Notes under the pieces: model-generated
What the model was told of the DNA's origin: nothing
Databases searched by the model: none
Seen by the model: only the letters and a program-made list of their open reading frames with translations
Translations under genes and position numbers: made by a program
Assembly (NCBI RefSeq): GCF_008329715.1
Contig: NZ_VTSR01000012.1
Location: forward strand, 178,362 to 242,361
Source: Gimesia chilikensis
Lineage (GTDB): Bacteria; Planctomycetota; Planctomycetia; Planctomycetales; Planctomycetaceae
DNA length: 64,000 nucleotides
Direction: 5' to 3'
Part shown: piece by piece, positions 44,948 through 53,942 of the stretch
Layout: each line of letters begins with the position of its first letter
Numbering within the stretch: the first letter of the stretch is position 1

Positions 44948-46186
44948 ATGAACTGGTATCGCTATCAGGGCGTTAATTCAGAAGGCAAGCTCATCAAGGG
45001 GCGGATTCACGCCGCCGACCGGGATGAAGTTGCCGGCCAGCTGCAGGATCAGGGGATCAAAATTGAACGGATCGAGCTGGAAGAGGAAGGTGAACTGGCG
45101 TTTGCCGCCCGGGAAGCACCTGCCTCCAGCGCGACGACCAGGCTCTCCTCCCGTGATTTTGAACTCATCACCGATCATCTGTCCGATTTGACACGTGCCC
45201 GGCTCCCACTCTCGTCGGGGCTGGAAGCGGTCTCTTATGAAATTGAAAACACACGTCTGCGGACTGCGGTGCAGGATCTGGCGACCCAGCTGGAATCAGG
45301 CGATGACCTGGAAACGGTGCTGGCGAATTCCAGGGCGCCGCGCGAGCTCTGTGCCCTGGTGCATGCCGGCAGCCGCTCGGGCAAGATGAGTGAAATTCTG
45401 GCCGACTATGTGGCACATACCCGTCAGCTCTCCGAGATGAAAAGTCAGTTGCTGATGGCTCTCTGTTATCCGCTGATTCTGATGTTTTTCGCCTCGTTAA
45501 TGTTCCTGGCGATCATGCTCTGGATCATTCCCTCGTTTGAATCGATCTTCGTGGACTTTGGAATCGAGCTCCCCTGGGTAACCGATTTCATGTTTGAGGT
45601 CTCCGTATTTATCCGAACGCAATGGTGGTGGTATCTGCCCGGTACTCTGCTTTTACTGCTGGGCTCTGTCGCCCTGTTCCGTACGGAGAGAGGCCAGGCG
45701 CTGGGGCAGCGCATCCTATTTCGACTTCCCCTCTTGGGGGGGTTATTGAGTGGTATTTCCGTCTCCCGTTTTTCTCACCTGCTGGCACTGCTCGTCGATA
45801 ATGACGTTCCGTTTCTGGAAGCGCTCAAGCTGACAGGGGAGAGTTCGAACAACTATCAGATCCGCAAGGCCTGTCGCAAATTTTCGGACTCCGTCTCTTC
45901 CGGAGAGATGCAGATTGAAGCGTTGACCTCGTTGAAGTTATTTCCCGCCACGTTTCTGCAGACCCTGGCGACGCAGTCAGGTAACTCGAATCAGAACAGT
46001 CCCCGCTACTCGGTTGAAATTCTGAATGCGCTGGCAGATATGCTGAATGGCCAGACCCGCGTGCGGATTACGTTTTTCGCGACCGTTGTGGAGCCGATGA
46101 TCATCATTGTCTGTGCAATTACGATGGGTTTCCTGTTTTTATCTCTGTTGGCTCCGTTGTTTAAACTGCTGACGATGCTGGCCTGA
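44948..46186 (+). CDS. GspF-type inner-membrane protein 2
   Basis: 412 residues, the normal length for GspF. It opens MNWYRYQGVNSEGKLIKGRI, the classical GspF/PilC start, which the other two paralogues lack. The first T2SSF domain has LTRARLPLSSGLEAVSYEIE and ELCALVHAGSRSGKMSEILA, then helices LLMALCYPLILMFFASLMFL and WWWYLPGTLLLLLGSVALFR, then FSHLLALLVDNDVPFLEALK and the terminal helix IIIVCAITMGFLFLSLLAPL. It is probably the true GspF. It is 84 bases downstream of the first paralogue. Confidence 0.9.
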   Translation: MNWYRYQGVNSEGKLIKGRIHAADRDEVAGQLQDQGIKIERIELEEEGELAFAAREAPASSATTRLSSRDFELITDHLSDLTRARLPLSSGLEAVSYEIENTRLRTAVQDLATQLESGDDLETVLANSRAPRELCALVHAGSRSGKMSEILADYVAHTRQLSEMKSQLLMALCYPLILMFFASLMFLAIMLWIIPSFESIFVDFGIELPWVTDFMFEVSVFIRTQWWWYLPGTLLLLLGSVALFRTERGQALGQRILFRLPLLGGLLSGISVSRFSHLLALLVDNDVPFLEALKLTGESSNNYQIRKACRKFSDSVSSGEMQIEALTSLKLFPATFLQTLATQSGNSNQNSPRYSVEILNALADMLNGQTRVRITFFATVVEPMIIIVCAITMGFLFLSLLAPLFKLLTMLA

Positions 46187-46257
46187 GTCGTCATGCAGCA
46201 TCGCATTTCAAACCGTTTTTCTGACATACATTTCTGTTTACAAGCGACCTCCCGTTG

Positions 46258-47370
46258 ATGAATAAGCCGTCCCGTTTTAATTCTCTGAATCAGTTGTGGC
46301 GCTGGGGCAATCGTCCGCTCCTGCGTGGGCCACGCTGGCTTCCGGGACGTGTCACCCATTCACAGCAGATGGCGCTCTTGAGAATTCTGGCAGTGGCTAC
46401 GGAGAAACAGCTGTCGTTGATCGACGTGCTTGAGACCTTCGAAAAAGACGTGCATGGCCGCTGGAGACTGCAGATTTCCCGTCTCGTGGATTTGCTCCGC
46501 AGTGGAGTTCCCCTGGCTGATGCCGTCGATAAGGTGCCGGATCTGCTGCCCGCGAATGCGTTTTTCCTGGTGAAAGCAGGAGCAGAATCGGGCACGCTGC
46601 CCTCGGCGCTTTCGCTGGCTTCAGAAGTCTGCATGGCAGAACGGACTGAGCAGGTGCGGAGCCGTGCAGGCGTTCTGCTTTATATTCTGGCGGTCTTCCT
46701 GGTTGTCGCGCTGAACCTGTTATTTATCGGCTATTGGATCATCCCTAAGTTCAAAAAGATCTTCTATGATTTCGAAGTAGAACTGCCGGGCCTGACGCTG
46801 AATATTATTGAAGCCAATGATTTTGTCATTGAATATTTCTACGTTCTACCTGTTGCGATCTTACTGTTGTGGATCATGCAGAAAATACTGACCCGCCGCG
46901 GCTTTCTGGAGAACGGCTGGCGTCCTGCGTTTGTCTATGGCCTGCTCTATCCGCGGGGCAGGGCGCCGGATGTGCTTCGATTTCTGCACGTCACGACTGA
47001 ATCGGGGCGCCCTTTAATGGGGGCATTCGAGACGCTGGCACACACTTCGAATAACCGACTGCTGGCAGAACGCTTTGAAGCAATTCTGCAGGATGTTCAC
47101 AAAGGCAACGACTGTTGGACGGCCCTGCATGATTTTAGTCTGTTAACGCCCAGTGAGGTGCGGCTGCTGCAGTCAGCCCAGAGAGCAGGGAACCTGAGCT
47201 GGGCATTGAAGGCGATCGCGAAAAGCATCGAACGGCGAATTAATTATCGGATGATGCTGGTACGCGAATATCTGGAACCAGCGTTTATTGTAGGGCTGGG
47301 AGCCCTGGTTGGAATCATAGTGATTGGTTTGTTTTTACCATTGATCAGCCTGGTTCATCACCTGGCGTAA
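46258..47370 (+). CDS. GspF-type inner-membrane protein 3
   Basis: 370 residues from the ATG at 46258 (a TTG at 46255 precedes it). It keeps the two T2SSF domains: MALLRILAVATEKQLSLIDV, FFLVKAGAESGTLPSALSLA, helices GVLLYILAVFLVVALNLLFI and PVAILLLWIMQKIL, then VLRFLHVTTESGRPLMGAFE and the last helix EPAFIVGLGALVGIIVIGLF. It is the most divergent of the three, with a basic N-terminus. Three GspF genes side by side is unusual for a single type II cluster, where one is normal. It ends 10 bases before the first pseudopilin gene. Confidence 0.87.
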   Translation: MNKPSRFNSLNQLWRWGNRPLLRGPRWLPGRVTHSQQMALLRILAVATEKQLSLIDVLETFEKDVHGRWRLQISRLVDLLRSGVPLADAVDKVPDLLPANAFFLVKAGAESGTLPSALSLASEVCMAERTEQVRSRAGVLLYILAVFLVVALNLLFIGYWIIPKFKKIFYDFEVELPGLTLNIIEANDFVIEYFYVLPVAILLLWIMQKILTRRGFLENGWRPAFVYGLLYPRGRAPDVLRFLHVTTESGRPLMGAFETLAHTSNNRLLAERFEAILQDVHKGNDCWTALHDFSLLTPSEVRLLQSAQRAGNLSWALKAIAKSIERRINYRMMLVREYLEPAFIVGLGALVGIIVIGLFLPLISLVHHLA

Positions 47371-47380
47371 TCCCACGGGC

Positions 47381-47848
47381 ATGGGTTGCATAGTGCGAAT
47401 ACAGTATCGACAGAAACAGGATTTCTCAGCGGTGACTCGGCCGAAGCTGCGTAGGCGTCGGGGATTCACGCTGATTGAAATGATGGTCTCGGGAGTTCTG
47501 CTGACGACTGTCTTCATGATCGTGGTGCCTTCGATTTACTGGGTCCATCGCGAACAGAAACAGTCCGAGCAGAGACAGGTCGCGCTGGTCGAAGTGGAAA
47601 ACCTGATGGAACGGACCGCGGCCCTGCCATTTCCGGAGATGACGCAGGCGACGGTTGACAAGTTCGCACTCTCGGAGAGTGCCTTGAAGCAACTCCCTGA
47701 CGCCGACCTGAAGATTCGCATCCAGGAGACGAAAGATTTACCGCTGATGAAAAAAATTCAGATTCAGCTGGGCTGGCGTGATCAGCGTGGTCTCATCCAG
47801 CAGCCGGTACGCTTAACTTCCTGGGTCTCCCCAAAGGGTAAGCAGTAA
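47381..47848 (+). CDS. Type II pseudopilin-like protein 1
   Basis: 155 residues. The class III signal RRRGFTLIEMMVSGVLLTTV, cleaved between Gly and Phe, has the Glu at +5 of the mature form and a hydrophobic helix. The polar rest (REQKQSEQRQVALVEVENLM, ALKQLPDADLKIRIQETKDL) is like minor pseudopilins GspI/GspH. The first ATG at 47381 gives a 25-residue leader, long for the class, so the GTG at 47393 is also possible. The gene starts 10 bases after the third GspF and overlaps the next pseudopilin gene by one base (taATG), so these are translated together. Confidence 0.8.
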   Translation: MGCIVRIQYRQKQDFSAVTRPKLRRRRGFTLIEMMVSGVLLTTVFMIVVPSIYWVHREQKQSEQRQVALVEVENLMERTAALPFPEMTQATVDKFALSESALKQLPDADLKIRIQETKDLPLMKKIQIQLGWRDQRGLIQQPVRLTSWVSPKGKQ

Positions 47849-48465
47849 TGCGACGACGTGGATTTATGATCTCAATCAGGCAGCACGGCATTCCGCCCGG
47901 AATATCCCTGGTGGAAGTCGTCGTAGCCATGGCGATTGCGACTGTGCTCATGGGGCTCAGCATGACCACGCTGCATACCATCATGCGTGCCGAGCGGGAA
48001 TCGAGTGAGGCAGTCTGGCTGGGGGCCTCTTTCCAGCGTTTCTCAAGACTGTTCCGTGATGACATTCATGCTGCAGAATCAGTGCAGCTGGAACCGGAGA
48101 AAGTCGCCAACCCGAAAACACTGGTTATCCAGAAGCCGGACGGGGAACAGATTACCTGGCGGATTGAGGAGTTCCGCATCGATCGCGTAGTCACCCGGGA
48201 AGGGAAAGTTCTACACGAAGATATGTTCTATGTTCCCGCAGGAAGCGAGGCGCATTTTATCCAGCAGCAGCGGTTAAATCAGGCAGGCATCAGCATTCGG
48301 GAACCCGGTTCCCCGGTCCTGCCGGACAAGGAGAGCGGGAACACGCCGGAGAGTCGCCCCCGAGCGGCTCATGAACTTGCCGTGCTCTCTACAATTGGTC
48401 GTGATTATCGGCTGACACAAATTTCTTTCGAGCAATCGGAAAAAGAAACAAACCAGACGAACTGA
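47848..48465 (+). CDS. Type II pseudopilin-like protein 2 (GspJ-like)
   Basis: 205 residues. The N-terminal leader is short and basic (MRRRGFMISIRQHGIPPG), then the class III motif GISLVEVVVAMAIATVLMGL, with Glu at position 5 after the cleavage Gly. The rest is polar and resembles GspJ in size (about 200 residues) with VQLEPEKVANPKTLVIQKPD and IEEFRIDRVVTREGKVLHED. The overlap with the previous stop (TAATG) indicates translational coupling. It is followed 12 bases later by a third pilus-like gene. Confidence 0.8.
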   Translation: MRRRGFMISIRQHGIPPGISLVEVVVAMAIATVLMGLSMTTLHTIMRAERESSEAVWLGASFQRFSRLFRDDIHAAESVQLEPEKVANPKTLVIQKPDGEQITWRIEEFRIDRVVTREGKVLHEDMFYVPAGSEAHFIQQQRLNQAGISIREPGSPVLPDKESGNTPESRPRAAHELAVLSTIGRDYRLTQISFEQSEKETNQTN

Positions 48466-48477
48466 CAGGTCAAATCC

Positions 48478-48891
48478 ATGCAGAGAATAATCAATCGACA
48501 GACTCCCCAGAGCCGGCAGGCGACCCGTCGTGGCGCGGTCCTGATTCTGGTGATGGTCTGTCTGCTGATCGTCACCATGCTGCTGGCTTCCTTGTTAAAG
48601 TCAGCCCTGATGCAGCGCAGGCAGGTCATCCGCGAGCAGCTACGCGTTCAGGCAGAATGGCTGGCCGAGTCAGCCCTGGAGCGGGCCGTCGAACAGCGAT
48701 TGAAGAACCCGAACTATAAAGGTGAGGTCTGGGAAATCAGGCCGGAAGATCTGGGGACCCGTTATGCTGCTTCTGCTGTCATCCAGCTCAAGCCGGCGGA
48801 GAAAACAGATCGGCTGTCGATTGAAGCCCGTATCCGCTATCCGGAAGACGAAACGTTCAGCGTCACCCGGACCCGAAAAATCATATTATAA
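48478..48891 (+). CDS. PilX/GspK-like pilus protein
   Basis: 137 residues. A basic leader precedes the hydrophobic helix GAVLILVMVCLLIVTMLLAS, and QRRQVIREQLRVQAEWLAES follows, then ALERAVEQRLKNPNYKGEVW and EIRPEDLGTRYAASAVIQ. The pattern of a small protein with a helix that starts R-R-G-A resembles PilX and the N-terminal part of GspK, though the full GspK is longer (about 300). It is truncated relative to GspK or is a separate small pilus protein. It closes the tight gene run; the next gene is 79 bases further. Confidence 0.65.
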   Translation: MQRIINRQTPQSRQATRRGAVLILVMVCLLIVTMLLASLLKSALMQRRQVIREQLRVQAEWLAESALERAVEQRLKNPNYKGEVWEIRPEDLGTRYAASAVIQLKPAEKTDRLSIEARIRYPEDETFSVTRTRKIIL

Positions 48892-48970
48892 GCGTTACTT
48901 TTATTTTGAATCGAATGTCATAAATCATGCTTTATAGAACATCATTGAAACTACAATCCGGGGAATTGAA

Positions 48971-49912
48971 ATGAAGAACGAAGTTCCTTTCAGATTTCGC
49001 AGTGCCCGTGAACTGCGGCGACCTGGCTTCACCTTGATTGAGCTGCTGGTGGTCATCGCCATTATCGCGATTTTAATCGCACTGCTCCTGCCTGCGGTTC
49101 AGCAGGCCCGTGAAGCAGCGCGACGGGTTACCTGCAAGAACAACCTCGTCCAGATCAGCCTGGCGCTGCAGAATTACGAGATGGCGTACGAAATGCTGCC
49201 GGCGGGTGTCTATAACGATACCGGGCCCATCAAGAATGAACCCAAGGGGTATCACATGAACTGGCTGTCAGGGTTGATGCCGTATCTGGATCAGCCGGCT
49301 GTGTTCGAGCACATCGACTTCAAGCAGAGTGTGTATGCTCCCGCCAACAACGACGTCCGCGAAGTGGAGATGGTCGTTTTGCATTGTCCCTCCGACCCGA
49401 TGAACTATTACACGTACGCAAGTTCTGAAGAGGGCGTCCCATTGTTTCAGACCAACTACGGTGCCTGTTACAACGGTACTGAAGCACCGCTGGACAGCGA
49501 GAATAACGGTGTGATGTTTCTCAACAGCAGTATTCGTTATGACCAGATTACAGACGGCAGTTCCAACACGATATTTGTCGGCGAACACTTCTATACCAAA
49601 GACAATCTGGGGTGGTTATCCGGCACCTCTGCAACATTGCGGAATACAAGCTCTATCAATGGGGACAAACCGGGGAGAGCCAACAGGTACACTCAACCTC
49701 CCGGGCTGGAGCCGGATTCTGATGCTGATTCTGGGAAAGACAAAGGGGACCCGCTACTGAAAATGGGAGGCTTTGGCAGCTATCATGCGGGGGGTGCCCA
49801 TTTCGGATTTGGAGATGGCAGGGTGCAGTTCATTTCAGAGAATATCGACGCGCCGCTGTTGCATCAGCTGGGGAACCGCGCGGATGGAAAGCTGATGAAA
49901 AAAGCGTTTTAA
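48971..49912 (+). CDS. DUF1559 prepilin-type protein
   Basis: 313 residues, the usual planctomycete DUF1559 architecture. The class III signal RRPGFTLIELLVVIAIIAIL leads, then AVQQAREAARRVTCKNNLVQ, ISLALQNYEMAYEMLPAG, SDPMNYYTYASSEEGV, ITDGSSNTIFVGEH and the C-terminal GGAHFGFGDGRVQFISENID, all family hallmarks. The family is massively expanded in Planctomycetes; the function is unknown but export or assembly by type II/IV-like machinery is presumed. It lies right after the secretion cluster, so it could be a main substrate of that machine. Confidence 0.93.
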   Translation: MKNEVPFRFRSARELRRPGFTLIELLVVIAIIAILIALLLPAVQQAREAARRVTCKNNLVQISLALQNYEMAYEMLPAGVYNDTGPIKNEPKGYHMNWLSGLMPYLDQPAVFEHIDFKQSVYAPANNDVREVEMVVLHCPSDPMNYYTYASSEEGVPLFQTNYGACYNGTEAPLDSENNGVMFLNSSIRYDQITDGSSNTIFVGEHFYTKDNLGWLSGTSATLRNTSSINGDKPGRANRYTQPPGLEPDSDADSGKDKGDPLLKMGGFGSYHAGGAHFGFGDGRVQFISENIDAPLLHQLGNRADGKLMKKAF

Positions 49913-49925
49913 CCCGCCGCTCGCA

Positions 49926-50876
49926 TCAGCCACGGGGATGATACATCTGGTGTACCGCTTTGAGGCGACTGTGATCCACGTGGGTATAAATCTGGGTCGT
50001 GCGAATATTCGCGTGTCCCAGCAGTTCCTGCAGGGCGCGGATCTCGGCGCCGCCAGCCATCATGTGTGTCGCGAAACTGTGCCGGAGCGTATGCGGGCTG
50101 ACCTCTTTACTGCAGCCGACCCGGGCCGCGTTTTTCTTGACGATGTTCCAGACCATGATCCGGGAGAGCTGTTTACCGCCTCGACCCAGGAACAGTGCCT
50201 GCTCTGCCGGGTTGCGTCGGGTGAGATCGGGACGCTCGTACTTGAGGTAGGCTTCGACGGCCGCCACCGCAACGGGGTTCAGTGAAACCATGCGTTCCTT
50301 GTTCCCTTTACCCACGCAGCGGGCATAGCCTTCCGCCAGTTTGACGGAGTCCAGTGGGAGATTCACAATCTCACTCACGCGACAGCCGGTGGCATACATC
50401 ATCGCCAGAATCGCACGGTCACGGAGCGGATACCGGTCGGCGTTGCAGGGCGCCATCAGCAGTTCGTTGACTTTCTCAGGGCTCAGGACTTTCGGCAAGT
50501 ATTTCCAGAGCTTGGGAGAATTCAAGAGATCGGCGACACTCTCCGCCAGGATTCCTTCCAGAACGAGGTAGCGGAAAAACAGCTTAATCGAAACCAGGTG
50601 TCGCGAAACGGTCGTCGCGGCCAGTCGGCGTTTGTTGAGGTGTTGCAGATACCCGCTCAGAAACTTCAGATCGACCTGACTCAAGGGGCGGGAGGGCTGA
50701 CTGCGGTACCAGTCCAGAAACTGCGTGATATCGGAGCGATAGGCAGAGACGGTGTTGGCCGCCATTCCACATTCGGCTTCCAGGTAATTCAGGAACGGTT
50801 CCAGATGCACGCCGGGATCGGCCGGTTTGCGAACCTGGAATTTTGAATTTGCCGGCGGTCGCTTTCGGGGAGGCAT
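49926..50876 (-). CDS. xerD: XerD-like tyrosine recombinase
   Basis: 316 residues from ATG 50876 with AAGGA 6 bases upstream; the frame extends to 50927. The N-terminal SAM-like domain is FLNYLEAECGMAANTVSAYR then YLQHLNKRRLAATTVSRHLV. The catalytic domain has Arg in ATGCRVSEIVNLPLDSVKLA, His-x-x-Arg in VSPHTLRHSFATHMM, the GHANIRTTQIYTHVDHSRLK block and the nucleophile Tyr in QIYTHV. It matches Xer recombinases that resolve chromosome dimers at dif; I see no dif site in this window. XerD is preferred over XerC from the THVDHSRLKAVHQMYHPRG tail. Confidence 0.9.
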   Translation of the reverse strand: MPPRKRPPANSKFQVRKPADPGVHLEPFLNYLEAECGMAANTVSAYRSDITQFLDWYRSQPSRPLSQVDLKFLSGYLQHLNKRRLAATTVSRHLVSIKLFFRYLVLEGILAESVADLLNSPKLWKYLPKVLSPEKVNELLMAPCNADRYPLRDRAILAMMYATGCRVSEIVNLPLDSVKLAEGYARCVGKGNKERMVSLNPVAVAAVEAYLKYERPDLTRRNPAEQALFLGRGGKQLSRIMVWNIVKKNAARVGCSKEVSPHTLRHSFATHMMAGGAEIRALQELLGHANIRTTQIYTHVDHSRLKAVHQMYHPRG

Positions 50877-51016
50877 GCAAGTCCTTCGCTTCAGATAAGT
50901 CCAACGTCGCTGCTGCGCAGATGTCACTGTCTGCTACTTCATGTTTAACAGACGGCGCAGCGGGGACCAGAGGCTTTATCGGAAGGATGCGTCAGATGCC
51001 ATGAACGCGGGGCCGG

Positions 51017-53284
51017 TTAGCGCAGTCCCAACGGTTGTAGCGGACAGTGGGCGGCGACGAAGGTCTGACCCTCTTCCATCTCGTCGAAGAGGACTGTAAC
51101 CATGCGTTTACGGGCAAAACCGCTGATGCCCATGACGGTACCGACTCCGTACCGCGGATGACGTACCCGCATGCCGACCGAGAAACCCTGCGGGAGTTCG
51201 GCTGCTTCGGGGGTCTGCTTCAGCAGGTCAGCCCCGGTCATCAGCAGAGGTTTTTTCTGGGGAGTCGCCGCCTTCAGTGCCTCGGTGTCGACCTCACCCC
51301 GTTTAACGGATTCGACGAAATCATCAAAATGCGAGCGGTGCTCTCCCAGGAAATCGGTCATGTCTTTGACTTCGACATCGATCTCTTTCAGGAAGTCACT
51401 GGTGATCGTCCGCCAGGGACGCCCGCGCAGTGAGCGTTCGCGTGTCTGTGTCAGGTACAGACACTGTTCGGCCCGGGTGATACCTACAAAGAACAGCCGT
51501 CGTTCCTCTTCCAGACCATCACGAAGCTCTTCGCGAAGCACCCGTTCGTGAGGAATCAGATTCTGTTCGACGCCGATAATAAAGACGACCGGATACTCCA
51601 GCCCTTTCGCGGCGTGCAGCGTCATCAGCGTCACCTGTCCCGATTCCGCATCCAGCTGATCGGTGGCGCTGGCGAGGGTACTGACTTCAAGGAACCCCTC
51701 CAGCGTCGTCTCGTCACCAAAGATCTGGTCGTACTTTCGGGCCGTGGAGACCAGTTCGTTCACGTTAGCGATCCGCTGCTGATCGTCTTCATCCGGACTC
51801 TCTTTCCAGCTGTCGATCATCCGGGTACTGTCGATGACCACTTCCATCAGCTGGGCCACAGATCCGGTGTCGGCCAGTGAAAATCCGGAGATCATTTTAG
51901 CGAACCGGGCAACCATCGTCGCGGCCCGCTTGGACAGCGTCGAACAGTCTGCGGCCTGGTGCGCGGCTTCGAGCAGACTGATTCCTTTCTCGTCTGCCCA
52001 GCGGATGAGTTTTCTCTGTGTGGTTTTGCCGATCCCCCGTAGTGGCTTATTCACGATCCGGCCAAACGCCACGCGGTCATCTGGATTGTTAATCAGCTTG
52101 AGATACGCCAGCAGGTCTTTGACTTCGGTCCGTTCGTAAAATGCGACACTACCTGCGAGCTGGTAAGGAATTTTATGTCGGGCCAGCGCCAGCTCCAGTT
52201 CGCGGGAGAGCGAGTTCACGCGGTAAAAGATGGCGAAGTCGGTGTATTCAAATTCACCCCGGTCGACGGCGCGGCGGATATGCAGGGCGATCTCTTCCGC
52301 CTCCTGTCGCTCGTCGTTATAGGTGAGCAGTTCGACCGGCGTTCCCTCCGGGTTCTCGGTGAACAGTGTTTTGGCTTTTCGTCGCTGGTTGTGCACAATC
52401 AGACTGTCGGCGACGCGGAGAATTTCTTTCGTACTGCGAAAGTTCTGTTCGAGTCGAATTGTCTGGCAGTCCGGGAAGTCGCGTTCGAACTGCAGAATGT
52501 TTTCGATCTTAGCACCACGCCAGCCATAGATGGACTGATCCGGATCGCCGGTGACGCACAGATTGCGGGTGTTGAGTGAGAGTCCCATCACGATCTGGTA
52601 TTGTGCCAGGTTGGTGTCCTGGTACTCGTCTACCAGAATATATTGATAACGTTCGTCGAGCGTGGCACGCAGTTCGGGCGAACCTTTGAGCAGGCTGGCG
52701 ACGTGCAGCAGCAGGTCATCAAAATCGACGGCGTTCGATTCGAGCAGCAGTCGCTGATAGACGGGGTAGACCCGTGCGGCCACCGCCTGCAGGTGATCGC
52801 CGATCGATTCCTGAAACGCTTCCGCATATCGCTCTGCGGTGATCAGGTCGTTCTTCGCACGGCTGATCATGCCTGCCATCGTCGAGGGATTGTAGGCTAC
52901 CGTGTCGATGTCCAGTTCATTGAGCACGTAACGAATTAACTGTTGCTGATCACTCGTGTCAAAAATCGAGAAGTTACTGTCAAGGCCAACGGCTCTGCCG
53001 TAGCGTCTCAGAATGCGGACGCAGAATTTATGGAAGGTCGAGATCTCCACGCGGATGCCGGGGATCAGTTGCTGGACCCGTTCGCCCATTTCATCCGAGG
53101 CTTTATTGGTAAAGGTAATCCCCAGTATCTGATTCGCGGGCACGCCTGCCTGGATCAGCGAGGCAATCCGGTGAGTAATGACGCGCGTCTTTCCCGAACC
53201 GGGTCCAGCCAGTACCAGCAGTGGTCCCTGGTGATGGCTGACGGCAGCGTATTGTTCCGGCGTGAGGACCTGCTGAAAATCCAA
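51017..53284 (-). CDS. pcrA: UvrD/PcrA family DNA helicase
   Basis: 755 residues. Superfamily 1 motifs: Walker A in LLVLAGPGSGKTRVITHRIA, motif Ia ITFTNKASDEMGERV, motif II YILVDEYQDTNLAQY, motif III TGDPDQSIYGWRGAKIENIL, motif IV TIRLEQNFRSTKEILRVADS and motif V/VI VTLMTLHAAKGLEYPVVFII then EERRLFFVGITRAEQCLYLT. The start is TTG 53284 with AAGGA 7 bases upstream. The C-terminal tail RVRHPRYGVGTVMGISGFAR is the PcrA type. It unwinds DNA 3' to 5' in mismatch and nucleotide excision repair and replication. It is alone on its strand. Confidence 0.93.
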   Translation of the reverse strand: MDFQQVLTPEQYAAVSHHQGPLLVLAGPGSGKTRVITHRIASLIQAGVPANQILGITFTNKASDEMGERVQQLIPGIRVEISTFHKFCVRILRRYGRAVGLDSNFSIFDTSDQQQLIRYVLNELDIDTVAYNPSTMAGMISRAKNDLITAERYAEAFQESIGDHLQAVAARVYPVYQRLLLESNAVDFDDLLLHVASLLKGSPELRATLDERYQYILVDEYQDTNLAQYQIVMGLSLNTRNLCVTGDPDQSIYGWRGAKIENILQFERDFPDCQTIRLEQNFRSTKEILRVADSLIVHNQRRKAKTLFTENPEGTPVELLTYNDERQEAEEIALHIRRAVDRGEFEYTDFAIFYRVNSLSRELELALARHKIPYQLAGSVAFYERTEVKDLLAYLKLINNPDDRVAFGRIVNKPLRGIGKTTQRKLIRWADEKGISLLEAAHQAADCSTLSKRAATMVARFAKMISGFSLADTGSVAQLMEVVIDSTRMIDSWKESPDEDDQQRIANVNELVSTARKYDQIFGDETTLEGFLEVSTLASATDQLDAESGQVTLMTLHAAKGLEYPVVFIIGVEQNLIPHERVLREELRDGLEEERRLFFVGITRAEQCLYLTQTRERSLRGRPWRTITSDFLKEIDVEVKDMTDFLGEHRSHFDDFVESVKRGEVDTEALKAATPQKKPLLMTGADLLKQTPEAAELPQGFSVGMRVRHPRYGVGTVMGISGFARKRMVTVLFDEMEEGQTFVAAHCPLQPLGLR

Positions 53285-53942
53285 GTCAAAATCCTTTTCA
53301 AGCGAAGCTGAATGGTTCCGTTGCTGAAATCATCAATGTAAGGGCAGGGGGCTCAAATTCCAAATCGAACCGTCAGTGATTCCCAGTTTTCACACTGAGA
53401 AAGAGTCTGTTTCGAGAGCAATTTGACATCAAATACAAAAAAGACTTGAGAAATCAGACCAGATTTAGAAATAATAGTGAACTTTCGTACGTTTTGTTAA
53501 TGTTGTGAGTTCAAGGTGCTTTGGTTGATTGCACAATATTTGCGGGTCTACTAGACTGCGCTAAGATGGAATGATGATCTGGATCTCTCCTGAGTTAAAG
53601 CAGAATCAACCTCAGACTCTGTCGATTTCAGAGACTGGGAGATTTGCCCGGAGTTTTCAGCTCAAATTCGCTCCAATAAAAAACGCCAGATTTCGATCTG
53701 TGGAACATTCTATTTCTGGAAATTACTTCCAGACAGGGTTTTGCAGGTTATGAAGCTGGATTAGTTGAATGCCGGTTGGGATGTAGGAATTCAACACACT
53801 CCCGACCGGTAAATGACGATAAATTATTTTACAACGGTAGTTTCCACCACCACACGAGAGAACGCGGGCCTGACAGGCCCTGTTTCCGTTTAACGGTGGC
53901 CACCGTGATTCGAGTCCTTTTGCCGATGGAGTGCGATCAGAC
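53285..53942. other. Long leader region upstream of the large exported protein
   Basis: About 650 bases with no gene that I can support. Close to the following gene are two perfect dyads: GGGCCTG-A-CAGGCCC at 53866-53880 and ACGGTGGCCACCGT at 53893-53906, 12 bases apart, ending 36 bases before the ATG at 53943. The DNA from 53400 to 53600 is AT-rich. I see no credible ORF. Confidence 0.5.

Noticed and set aside
53571..53753. 60-codon frame in the leader of the large exported protein
   Set aside because: No Shine-Dalgarno, unusual composition and no resemblance to a protein.
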